A stretch of 64,000 bases of DNA from Plantago ovata (taxonomy: Eukaryota > Streptophyta > Magnoliopsida > Lamiales > Plantaginaceae). How positions within the stretch are numbered: the first letter of the stretch is position 1; every line of letters starts with the position of its first letter. Shown in pieces: positions 21,822-31,542 of this stretch. The stretch spans positions 71,150,496 to 71,214,495 of the forward strand of contig CM051457.1 of the NCBI GenBank assembly GCA_028274465.1, written 5' to 3'. The notes beneath the pieces are model-generated. The model had not been told where the DNA came from and ran no database searches. It saw nothing but the letters and a program-made list of their open reading frames with translations. The translations under genes and the position numbers were made by a program.

Positions 21822-22984
21822 TGATGAATCGGAATTTGTCAGATTCTAATTAATCAAATAAATTTGTATTTAGCCAAAGGCAATTCACAACTACAACGAA
21901 AACCGTAGTGTAGCAGTAAAATAACCTCGAGTGTCGATCTCTAAGGACTATAACTAGCTTTATCTAATCTAACTTAAACTATAAAATCAACAGACGACTT
22001 AGCACAGGTTTTTCTTATCAGATAATGGAAGTTAGTGATAGTATGATCATTCAAAGCATAGTAGGTTAATAATCATGCATGAAGTACCCGATCGTTTTGC
22101 ATAGAGATCTTTGATCAATGAATTTTCCAATGTGTTCCGTTATTATTCAACACTACGAAGATAGAGGGCTTAGATAGATCAAAGAAATAAAGCAATAACT
22201 CAAAGTCTGATTCGCTTTACCGCCATCAGCATAATTATTAACCCTTCGCTAAGAAATCACATACTATCACCAACAATAGGTTTAGCTACTCATAGATGTC
22301 ATGCAATCAACAGAAATCATAGCAAGATTGAATTAAAACATGTTGAAAGATAAATAAATATAAATAGAAAAACTCTAAGATACAATGTTACCGAAGGTTG
22401 TCAATCTCCGAAGAATCACGATCTCACAAGCTCCAAATCGATAAGAAAAAGTACCTCCTATGCTAAGAATCCCCAGAATAGGCTCTGGAGAATTCCTACC
22501 TAAAACTAATGAGAAAGGTGAGAAAAAAGGTCTGAGAAAGTATGAAAAAATGGAGAAAACTGAGCAACTATATATAGGGGTTCGGGCGGTGTGGGGCGAA
22601 CCGCCCCACGTCCCGGGAGAATTTCCCGGGAGCTCCAGCCGGCCATTTACGCGTTTTCGACGCGTTTTTTGATTTCTTTTCCTTTTCGGACTCGGTTTTT
22701 GCCTTCTAGTGACCTTTTAGCCTTCACATTCGACCCCTAGACTTCAAATCCTATCCGGAATCTTCTATATACTACAAAAATGTCCCCGGAACACCAATTC
22801 TTCGTTCTCTTCAATATAATTGCACGGAAAACCACGTTTTTCACCCAAAACCTGTAAAATGCAAACTAAAGGGAAACGTGACACTATTCTAATAAAATGC
22901 ACTATAATATAGCTAAATTAACATAGAGGATAGCTAAATTGGTGAAAAAAGACTCGAATGAAAGTGTAAAATACACGTTCATCA
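21822..22984 (-). repeat. 3' LTR of B (1163 bp)
   Basis: TGATGAATCGG ... GTTCATCA on +. TATA box CTATATATAG at 22568-22577, with the dyad array just upstream on the minus strand (22586-22630). It holds a single GTGGGGCGAACCGCCCCAC unit (22591-22609) where the 5' LTR has three. Confidence 0.9.
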
Positions 22985-23446
22985 AACTCCCCAAACCGAA
23001 CCTTTGCTTGTCCTCAAGCAACTAAGCTAGACTCTAATGCAAAAAACAATGCAACACAAAAAATGGAGTCTCATGCCAAATGAAATGAACTAATCTATTG
23101 AATCAATCAAAAACATATGAACAAGAACCACAAAAATCATAACATGAATATCGGTTGAAGAATGCCTCGATTGACTCATACACATTCACATAAGCACTTA
23201 TGTCAAATAAGATAGTCTCTCGTAACATTCTCTACCTGGACCTAGTCAGTGACGACGTAATGAAACATGTTAAAATACGAATGGTTGTCCCGTGCCTATG
23301 AAACTGAGGACTTACTGCTGTTCACCAAGTTAAGACTTTTCCTCAAAGAGGTCGAACCAATACTGGCTCTCATCAAACGAAGGAGGGTTCCCTAAAAGAA
23401 AAGATAGCACTCCCCTATTCTACCCATCTCTCAAGAAAAGTCTTAA

Positions 23447-23750
23447 TGTAACGCCCCAGATTTCAGAGGCTTAAAAGGGTTGAGAACGCTACTCATACAA
23501 ACAAGGTGCACCTTTCTTTTCGGAAATCCACCTAGAAGAACTTCAGAGTTAAGCGTGCTTGCTCTGGAGCAATTCTAGGATGGCTGACCCACTGGGAAGT
23601 TCCCGGTGCGCGCACGAGTGAGGACAAAGTGCACGGATTAGAATCCGTGTTGGTCTGTGGGGCCAGCATATCACCCCGGAGAGCGCCCATGAGTAACCTT
23701 GTCGGCCCGTTGGGCTGGGTCTCGGCCCGTTAGTGGGCCGGGTCGTTACA
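23447..23750 (+). mobile_element. Cassandra-type TRIM solo LTR with 5S rRNA-derived promoter
   Basis: A 304-bp segment beginning TGTAACGCCCC and ending GGTCGTTACA, flanked by CTTAA on both sides (23442-23446 and 23751-23755). Positions about 23535-23606 resemble the plant 5S rRNA internal promoter: AGTTAAGCGTGCTT (A box) followed by AGGATGGCTGACC and ACTGGGAAGTTC (IE and C box). A 5S-derived region inside a short TG...CA LTR is the defining feature of Cassandra TRIMs. No second LTR is present, so this is a solo LTR. Confidence 0.9.
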
Positions 23751-24871
23751 CTTAAGTTATTCACCACTTCCTGAATGGCAGGACGAGGATGGTCTAGAAC
23801 AGATGATACTCAAACAAAAAGAAAAATTACAACTCGATTACGAACATTACAAGAATTGAAAAATGAGACAAACACTTTGCTAAACTGCTTTTTGGCTGTT
23901 TTTTTTTTTACCCTTCTTTGCGTTTTGGGGTCTTTTCTTTTTTTTCTTTTTTCTTTTTTATTTTCCAGATTTTTTCTTTTTTTTTCTGGAATTCTTTTTT
24001 TTCTTTTTTTTCTAGCCAGCAGTAGCACAACGAAAAAGAAACAATGACACACAAACGACCTCCCCAAACCTATTCGAAAGAGTAGGTTGGAGTACAAACT
24101 TTACGAAAAAGAAAAATAAACTCACAAGCAAAATTGAAAAACAAGTCTAATGATAGCGTAACCCCCTCCCCAAACCTATTCGAAAGAATAGGTTGAAAAC
24201 AAAGGATCACACAATCTCACACTACCTCCTTCCTAGGCATTTAGCAATCTCAAAGCAAGGTGAAGACTTGTTGCCTCTTAGGTACATAATTACTCGGGAA
24301 AACAACCATAAGACCCTAACATGCATCATCCTATTATAAAGGCATTCGTGAACCGCAGTAGAGAAAACAGTCGAGACTACCAAGCTTAACTAAGTGCAAT
24401 ACATAAATGTGACAAGCCAAGCGAGAAAAACCTCAAACAAATTCATAGAGATGAAGCATATGATTAATGTCATAATTAGTTAATCTACCCAATAAAAAAG
24501 TTCAAAAAATTTGGCAATAAACTCCACATAAAACATGCAAGACTATCCTAGGATGAATGTAGTGTATGCAACTAAATACTAAGAAAGCGGTAAACGTGCA
24601 AATGCAAACGAAAGAATTCAGGAGTTTATCATAAGCAAGACAAGTAAAGAGATGGCAAGCGATACCCCCCCAAACCTGAACGTCGTCGTTCGTCCCGAAC
24701 GTCGAAAGTGGATTTAAGGTGAGAGCTAAACTCGTATATGTGACCTATATTACTCAATCAAACTCGTGAGAAAACAAAACGGGCGATAAACGAGGTAAAA
24801 AGATCGATAGTTTAGCATAATAGGAGAAAATCGGGTTTCCGAATAAAATTCCGGATCTCCGGGTTTACTGG

Positions 24872-24985
24872 ATGCCCGGGGCGAACCGCCCCACGTGGGA
24901 GGCGATTCGCCTGGGGTTTCCAGTAAACCCCAGGTTCTCTGGTCATGCCAAGCGAACCGCCCCACGTGGGGTCGGTTCGCCCGGC
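24872..24985. repeat. GCG-NNN-CGC dyad array, internal copy in B
   Basis: GGGGCG-aac-CGCCCC and GGCG-att-CGCC units, the same arm type as the LTR array of B. A short inverted repeat (CTGGAGGTG against CACCTCCAG) closes the array near 24995. It lies just downstream of the gag-like ORF. Confidence 0.75.
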
Positions 24986-25132
24986 ACCTCCAGACTCCTG
25001 GAGGTGTCGGTTTCCCTCACAAAATGCAAAATTATCATCTTAAAACCTATTTTATCACAAAAAACACACGAAAAATAAATATGCATGCAATGCAAGAAAG
25101 CGATAAAACTAAACTACATGCGACCATTACCA

Positions 25133-26044
25133 CTAATGTTCTCCATTATCAAATGGAAACGAATCTTGTGCATCCGTTCCATTACTCCTCGCATCTTGGG
25201 AACCATCCTTGGCTCCTCTCCGTATCTGCTCAAGCAAGTCCATGATTACCTGAAAACTAAAATTAACAAAACCAAGAAAAACAAAATCTAAAAAATAACT
25301 AAGGGAATCAGATGGAAAATAAAAAGAGTAAAGAGGATCAAAACTCCTTTGGGACTCATAGGTGGGTGCATGGACCAGAACGTAGGAGTCAAGATCAAGA
25401 GTATCTGCCGCAATTGATTCGGAGGCACCAAAATCTTCAGAGATTGGCTCCTCGCCCTCAACACAACTCACGCCATCACCTTCTGACTCAAGTGAAGCAA
25501 TGGATTCAGTTATCACCTCCTCCATGACTTCCTCTTGACCAACAACCTCGACATCCGCAAGTAAGGACGTGGAATCCAAGCTAAGCACTGAGGAGACTTC
25601 ATCAATGGATTCTTCTCCACATTCCTCTTCATCGGCAATGTCAATTTCTGGTGGCTGACTACTGAAGCGAGACGTCCATGCCCTTGACCCGGGAGGTGAG
25701 TCCCTATCCCAATGTTCCAGAAACTTACTGGTTATTACCCAAGTGCGCAACGATTTTTCCGGCGGGATTCTGAGCCATCTTCGAGCGTACCCTTTCAAGG
25801 CTCCCATAAATCCTCTCATATAAAGTTGCTCATGTGATAAAATAACCCCCTCCCCATTCTCACGAGGTATCCTCAACACTCCTTCCTCGTACGTGTCTAA
25901 GAACCCTCTTGGATCATCACCCATTGAAAACGTGGAGAGAATGGAGTAGTACAAAGGATCAAAGTCATAATTCCTGCAATCGTTGTCCAATATTATGCAA
26001 GGCCCTCGAAGCATCATATACCGGGGCAACGGAGATTGACTCAT
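25133..26044 (-). CDS. Gag-like ORF of B
   Basis: 303 codons, uninterrupted. Residues about 15-110 resemble the retrotransposon gag core in layout: an aromatic-rich start (ILDNDCRNYDFDPLYYSIL), MGDDPRGFLDTYEEG, a FMGALKGYARRWLRIPP segment in the place of the usual 'AKAWLNSLPPGS', and a Trp-rich end. Residues 115-240 are very acidic (Glu/Asp/Ser). The C-terminus is hydrophobic then basic. No zinc knuckle, no protease. It is the only ORF of the element. Assignment as gag rests on pattern and position, so it is less certain than for A. Confidence 0.65.
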   Translation of the reverse strand: MSQSPLPRYMMLRGPCIILDNDCRNYDFDPLYYSILSTFSMGDDPRGFLDTYEEGVLRIPRENGEGVILSHEQLYMRGFMGALKGYARRWLRIPPEKSLRTWVITSKFLEHWDRDSPPGSRAWTSRFSSQPPEIDIADEEECGEESIDEVSSVLSLDSTSLLADVEVVGQEEVMEEVITESIASLESEGDGVSCVEGEEPISEDFGASESIAADTLDLDSYVLVHAPTYESQRSFDPLYSFYFPSDSLSYFLDFVFLGFVNFSFQVIMDLLEQIRRGAKDGSQDARSNGTDAQDSFPFDNGEH

Positions 26045-26352
26045 CCTTTCATATGACTAGTTTCTGCACACGCGGAAACAAGAAACCAAGGAGCAGAATC
26101 CACAAAAGAAAAACAAATATTTGCAAAGAAAAACACAAAGAGTGCAAACAAACACAATGTAATCAAGAACTTCGAGAGCACAAGCATGCAAGCTAACCGA
26201 TATCAGATTAGATGAGTTTTCTGAAAAAGATAGGGGGGAAGAAATAGGGTAAGTAAGTGAAATTTTCTGAGAGCAAACCCCTAGAGCCTGTTCTTCTGTA
26301 GGGAATTGAATGCTGAAAATATAAATAAGCTAAATAGAAAAAAGGAGTATAG

Positions 26353-26370
26353 TCCCCGGCAACAGCGCCA
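26353..26370 (-). promoter_or_regulatory. Primer binding site of B
   Basis: The minus strand reads TGGCGCTGTTGCCGGGGA, one base from the common Athila tRNA-Asp-type site, and is three bases from the LTR end at 26374. The interval 26045-26352 is leader sequence with nothing else recognised. Confidence 0.9.
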
Positions 26371-26373
26371 ATT

Positions 26374-27601
26374 TGATGAACCGGAATTTCTCAGATTCTA
26401 ATTAATCAAATAAATTTGTATTTAGCCAAAGGCAATTCACAACTACAATGAAAACCGTAGTGTAGCAGTAAAATAACCTCGAGTGTCGATCTCTAAGGAC
26501 TATAACTAGCTTTATCTAATCTAACTTAAAAAATAAAATCAACAGACGACTTAGCACAGGTTTTTCTAATCATATAATGGAAGTTAGTGATAGTATGATC
26601 ATTCAAAGCATAGCAGTTTAATAATCATGCATGAAGTACCCGATCGTTTTGCATAGAGATCTTTGATCAATGAATTGTCCAATGGGTTCCGTTATTATTC
26701 AACACTACGAAGATAGAGGGCTTAGATAGATCAAAGAAATAAAGCAATAACTCAAAGTCTGATTCGCTTTACCGCCATCAGCATAATTATTAACCCTTCA
26801 CTAAGAAATCACATTCTATCACCAACGATAGGTTTAGCTACTCATAGATGTCATGCAATCAACAGAAATCATAGCAAGATTGAATAAAAACATGTTGAAA
26901 GATAAATAAATATAAATAGAAAAACTGTAAGATACAATGTTACCGAAGGTTGTCAATCTCCGAAGAATCGCGATCTCACAAGCTCCAAATCAATAAGAAA
27001 AAGTACCTCCTATGCTAAGAATCCCCAGAACAGGATCTGGATAATTCCTACCTAAAACTAATGAGAAAGGTGAGAAAAAAGGTCTGAGAAAGTATAAAAA
27101 ACGGAGAAAACTGAGCAACTATATATAGGGGTTCGGACGGTGTGGGGCGAGTCGCCCCAGACACCGGGCGAATCGCCTGGTGTGGGGCGAACCGCCCCAC
27201 GTGGGGCGAACCGCCCCACGTGGGGCGAACCGCCCCACGTCCCGGGCGAATCGCCCGGGAGCTCCAGCCGGCCATTTACGCGTTTTTGGATTTCTTTTCC
27301 TTTTCGAACTCGGTTTTTGCCTTCTAGTGACCTTTTAGCCTTCAGATTCGACCCCTAGACTTCAAATCCTATCTGGAATCTTCTAGATACTCCAAAAATG
27401 TCCCCGGAACACCAATTCTTCGTTCTCTTCAATATAATTGCCCGGAAAACTACGTTTTCACCCAAAACCTGTAAAATGCAAACTAAAGGGAAACGTGACA
27501 CTATTCTAATAAAATGCACTATAATATAGCTAAATTAACATAGAGGATAGCTAAATTGGTGAAAAAAGACTCGAATGAAAGTGTAAAATACACGTTCATC
27601 A
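26374..27601 (-). repeat. 5' LTR of B (1228 bp)
   Basis: TGATGAACCGG ... GTTCATCA on +. TATA box CTATATATAG at 27119-27128. The dyad array (27141-27262) contains three head-to-tail GTGGGGCGAACCGCCCCAC units (27182-27200, 27201-27219, 27220-27238) plus GGGGCG-agt-CGCCCC and GGGCG-aat-CGCCC units. It is longer than the 3' LTR mostly because of this array. Confidence 0.92.
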
Positions 27602-28215
27602 CACACCCTTCAAACTTCATTGGAAAGAGGCTGCCCCATCGAGCTCCTCAGAGCCTGCCTCATCTCATGGGCGAAGCCATCTAACCTATCCCCACTCACA
27701 CCGTTCAACTGCACCTCGGGTTTCGCTGGAGCTTCAACTACACACCTCATGTTCATACCCCTAGGGTCCTTCAACTGAGATCCCTTCGCGAGCCTTTCGA
27801 AACACGCCCACACATCTTCGGCGGTTGTCTCCCAGATATTTCCTCGGCACTGGAAATCCACAACCTGTTGGCTCTCATATGTGAGCCCATTGTAGAAGTG
27901 CTGGACAAGGTCGGAGAGTTCCATCCCATGGTGTGGGTACTTGTTCATGAGGTCCTTGTACCTCTCGAGAGCAGTATAGATGGTTTCATCGTAGTCTTGC
28001 TTGAAACCACTGATTTGCGCCTTCAGCGCGGTAGTAAGAGTATGGGGAAAATACTTCTCCATAAAATCTTAAAACACCTTAGCCCAGGTGTCAAGTGATC
28101 CGGCTTCCAGAGAGCCTAACCATGCCTTTGCCTTATCTCCAAGACGCATAGAAAAGACCTTCATCCTCAACTCATCATCCGTAATCCCAGCTCCAGGCCT
28201 TGGAAGATTGTTGAT
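27602..28215 (-). pseudogene. Gag N-terminal part of C
   Basis: Gag core: PRPGAGITDDELRMKVF, KAWLGSLEAGSLDTWAK and the YPHHGMELSDLVQHFYNGL motif, aligned with A gag. A stop near 28069 interrupts the frame. It is cut on its N-terminal side by LTR J (28216) and on its C-terminal side by B. B entered at codons for the first Cys of the zinc knuckle, which resumes as CKNYGHEAHIC at 21821. Confidence 0.85.
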
Positions 28216-29504
28216 TGATGAACGCAGATTGTCGAGTTCCGGTTCAGTCAAATATATTTGTTATTTAGCCAAAGGCAATCCACAACTACAACGAAAACCG
28301 TAGTGTAGCGGTAGAATGACTCGAGTGTCGTTCTCTCATGACTATAACTAGCTTTATCAAATCTAATTTAGAATATAAAACAGCAGACAGATAGCAAAGC
28401 GTTTTTCTAACAGATAATGGAGATTGGTGATAGTATGATCCTTCAAAGCATAACGGGTCGATAATCATGCAGAAATTCCTCGGTCTTGCATGGAGATCTT
28501 TGATCAATCTAATGTCCTGTTGCAATTATTAAGCACTACGAAGATAACAATTCTGACAAGTCAATCACTATTGTCCTAATGTGTTCCGTAATTATTCAAC
28601 ACTACGAAGATAAACTCACGTAAAGGTCGACGAGGGTCCAATTATGCATAATAATTAATACAACATACGAGAATTTAGGATGAGCCTGATCAACGAAATA
28701 AAGCAATAACACGGAGTATAATGCGCGATATAGCCATTAGCATGATTATCTTCCAATTGCTAAGAATTCACATACTACCACCAACGATAAGTTTAGCTAC
28801 ACATAATAGGCATGCAATCAACAGAAATCATAGAAGAAAATATATTGAAAGATATATAAAATAAGTAGATTAAACCGTAAGATACAATGTTACCGAAGGT
28901 TGTCAATCTCCGAAGGATTGCGATCCTACAAGCTCCAATCCGCTATGAAAAGGTGTCCCCTAAGCTACGAACCCCCAGAACAGGCTCTGGGAAGTCCCTA
29001 CCTAAAACTACAGAGAGAGGTGAGAAAGTAGGTCTGGAAAAGTATGATTTTCGGAGAAAACTGAGCAACTATATATAGGCCTCGAAATACTGTGGGGCGG
29101 TTCGCCTCACACACCGGGCGGTTCGCCCGGTGTGGGGCGGTTCGCCCCGGAGAGTTTTTCGCGGAATTCCGCGTTTTCGACGCGTTTTTGAATTTCTTCC
29201 CCTTTTCGGACACGGGTGCTGACTTCTAGTGGCCTTCTAACCTCCAGATTCGACCCCTAGACTCCAAATCCCATCCGGAAACCTTCAGATACTCCAAATA
29301 GGCTTCTGGAACACCAATTCCTTGTCAACTTCAATATAATTGCCCGGAAATCCTCGATTTTCAACCAAAACCTGTAAAATAAAATCTAAAGGGAAACGTG
29401 ACACTATTCTAATAAAATGCACTAAAATATAGCTAAATTAACATAGAGGATAGCTAATATAGGTGAAAAAGACTCGAATGAAAGTGTAAAATACACATTC
29501 ATCA
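28216..29504 (-). repeat. LTR J (1289 bp), unpaired
   Basis: TGATGAACGCAG ... ACATTCATCA on +. TATA box at 29069-29078; dyad array at 29092-29152 with GGGGCG-gtt-CGCC and GGGCG-gtt-CGCCC units. Family close to K and E. No PPT adjoins its right side and no PBS its left side. Flanking 5-mers differ (TTGAT on the left, CTTAG on the right), so it is not a simple solo LTR. Confidence 0.85.
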
Positions 29505-30092
29505 CTTAGTTATGTCAGCACCAGCTGAACATTGTCAATAGATGTTTTTGGTGAACTAGGTCCAATATTCTCAGCATCACGAGATGCGTCGTCGAATAGT
29601 GTCTCTTGTGGTGTTTCAGCAACCTCTGGGACATGAACCATTGTAGTCTCAACAACTGGTTCTTCAGCAATTACAGTTTCAGTAACTGCAGTTTCAGCAA
29701 CTTGATGAGTTGCTTGTTCAGCAACCATCTTTTCATCATCAGCAAGTGCCGCGTTTCTCAGATCAACAACAATATCACTTGCTGGTTCCAGAGTGTGGTC
29801 ATCAAGATTATCTACAATGTAGATATCTGGGATTGGGGCAGGAATTTAGTTTCCACTGCCTTGTTGTCTTATCTCAATGTATCAACATTGAGTTGATTGT
29901 TGAAGGCTTCTGCAAACACTTCAACAACATCTACTGGAGTGGCTTGTGTTTCAGCAACTCCTGGAGCATCATCCGGAAGATCATGGACAATTGGAATGGA
30001 CTTACGAGCCAATGTTTTCTTTCTTGGGTGAGTCTTTGTCCGTTTCTTCTTAGGGATGGGGTCAGCTGATGACGCTGCAGTTTGAGTGTCAT
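29505..30092 (-). pseudogene. Unrecognised coding-like fragment between LTRs J and K
   Basis: The minus-strand frames read as low-complexity protein: a basic stretch (PKKKRTKTHPRKK), then TPVDVVEVFAEAFNN, a stop, and a Val/Glu/Thr-rich repeat built on variants of VAETAVTETV. The stop-separated pieces (30092-29869 and about 29833-29510) look like remnants of one ORF. I cannot assign it to gag, pol or the accessory ORF family. It could be a captured host fragment or part of an unrelated element. Confidence 0.5.
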
Positions 30093-30249
30093 TGATGATA
30101 CGCGGATTTGTCGGAGAAAACTGAGCAACTATATATAGGCCTCGAAATACTGTGGGGCGGTTCGCCCCAGAGAATTTCTCGCGGAATTCCGCGTTTCCCA
30201 CGCGTTTTTGGATTTCTTGCCCTTTTCGGACTCGGCAACGGCGCCATTT
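30093..30249 (-). mobile_element. Collapsed remnant: LTR K' pieces fused to a primer binding site
   Basis: It starts like the LTR edge (TGATGATACGCGG), jumps after GATTTGTCGG to the TATA-side part of the same LTR (AGAAAACTGAGCAACTATAT...), and jumps again after TTCGGACTCGG into PBS sequence (GGCAACGGCGCCA, to 30246). Both joins share short microhomology (TCGG and CGG). It looks like an element reduced to 3' LTR scraps plus PBS plus the 5' LTR K. Confidence 0.75.
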
Positions 30250-31542
30250 TGATGACCGCGGATTTGTCGGTTCCGAATTCAGTGAAATAATATTTGTTAT
30301 TTAGCCAAAGGCAATCCACAACTATAACGAAAACCGTAGTGTAGCAGTAGAGTGACTCGAGTGTCGTTCTCTCAGGACTATAACTAGCTTTATCTAATCT
30401 AATTTAGAATATAAAAACAGCAAACAGATAGCAAAGGGGTTTCTAGCAGATAATGGAGATTGGTGATAGTATGATCCTTCAAAGCATAACGGATCGATAA
30501 TCATGCATAAATTCCTCGGTCTTGCATGGAGATCTTTGATCAATCTAATGTCCTGTTGCAATTATTAAGCACTACAAAGATAAAGGGTCTGACAAGTCAA
30601 TCACTATTGTCCTATTGTGTTCCGTAATTATTCAACACTACGAAGATAAACTCGCGTACAGGTCGACGAGGGTCCAATTGTGCATAATAATTAATACAAC
30701 ATACGAGAATTTAGGATGAGCCTGATCAACGAAATAAAGCAATAATACGGCGTATAATGCGCGATATAGCCATTAGCAAGATTATCTTCCCTTCGCTAAG
30801 AATTCACATACTACCACCAATGATAAGTTTAGCTACTCATAATAGGCATGCAATCAACAGAAATCATAGAAGAAAACATGTTGAAAGAATATAAAAATAA
30901 GTAGAATAAACTGTAAGATACAAAGTTACCGAAGGTTGTCAATCTCCGGAGAATTGCGATCCTACAAGCTCCAATCTGCTATGAAAAAGTGTCCCCTAAG
31001 CTACGAACCCCCAGAACAGGCTCAGGGAAGTCCCTACCTAAAACTACAGAGAAAGGTGAGAAAGTAGGTCTGGAAAAGTATGATTTTCGGAGAAAACTGA
31101 GCAACTATATATAGGCCTCGAAATACTGTGGGGCGGTTCGCCCCAAACACCGGGCGGTTCGCCCCACGTCTGGGGCGGTTCACCCCAGAGAATTTCTCGT
31201 GGAATTCCGCGTTTTCGACGCGTTTTTGGATTTCTTCCCCTTTCCGGACTCGGTTTCTGACTTCTAGTGGCCTTCTAACCTCCAGATTCGACCCCTAGAC
31301 TCCAAATCCTATCCGGAAACCTTCAGATACTCCAAATAGGCTTCTGGAACACCAATTCCTTGTCAACTTCAATATAATTGCCCGGAAATCCTCGATATTC
31401 ACCCAAAACCTGTAAAATAAAATCTAAAGGGAAACGTGACACTATTCTAATAAAATGCACTAAAATATAGCTAAATTAACATAGAGGATAGCTAAAATAG
31501 GTGAAAAAGACTCAAATGAAAGTGTAAAATACACATTCATCA
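30250..31542 (-). repeat. LTR K (1293 bp), 5' LTR with adjacent PBS remnant
   Basis: TGATGACCGCGG ... ACATTCATCA on +. TATA box 31105-31114; dyad array 31128-31197. Three bases separate it from the PBS remnant on its left, which marks it as a 5' LTR on the minus strand. To the right it abuts the T2 antisense ORF. Confidence 0.85.

Larger units (their letters stand above)
22985..25132 (-). other. PPT and 3' untranslated region of B
   Basis: The PPT with its stem-loop is at 22985-23022. The region has the conserved TACCTGGACCT block (about 23234), a T-rich tract (23895-24015), and hairpin/polypurine cassettes at 24059-24088, 24161-24193 and 24665-24701. It is interrupted by the Cassandra-type solo LTR. 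There is no coding signal. Confidence 0.75.
21822..27601 (-). mobile_element. Element B: gag-only non-autonomous Athila-like element
   Basis: CACAC flanks both ends (21817-21821 and 27602-27606). Order on the minus strand: 5' LTR, PBS, a 303-codon gag-like ORF, dyad array, 3' region with hairpin cassettes, PPT, 3' LTR. No protease, RT or integrase. It sits inside the zinc-knuckle codons of C gag. A Cassandra-type solo LTR lies in its 3' region. Confidence 0.92.
9088..28215 (-). mobile_element. Element C: Athila-like gag-protease/accessory-ORF element, interrupted twice
   Basis: Reading leftwards: gag (28215-27602), [B], gag end and protease (21821-20632), dyad array, accessory ORF (19380-18724), [A], accessory ORF end (12576-11905), 3' untranslated region, PPT (10388-10424), 3' LTR (9088-10387). 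No RT or integrase is present. The 5' end is lost: gag stops at LTR J (28216). C entered T1; its left 5 bp are GTCTC (9083-9087). The 3' LTR is the same family as that of H, which does carry pol. Confidence 0.85.

Noticed and set aside
23535-23606. A genuine 5S rRNA gene
   Set aside because: Only the internal promoter part is recognisable, diverged, inside a TG...CA LTR with target duplications.
28216-29504. J as a simple solo LTR
   Set aside because: The flanking 5-mers do not match (TTGAT and CTTAG), and the two sides belong to different source sequences.
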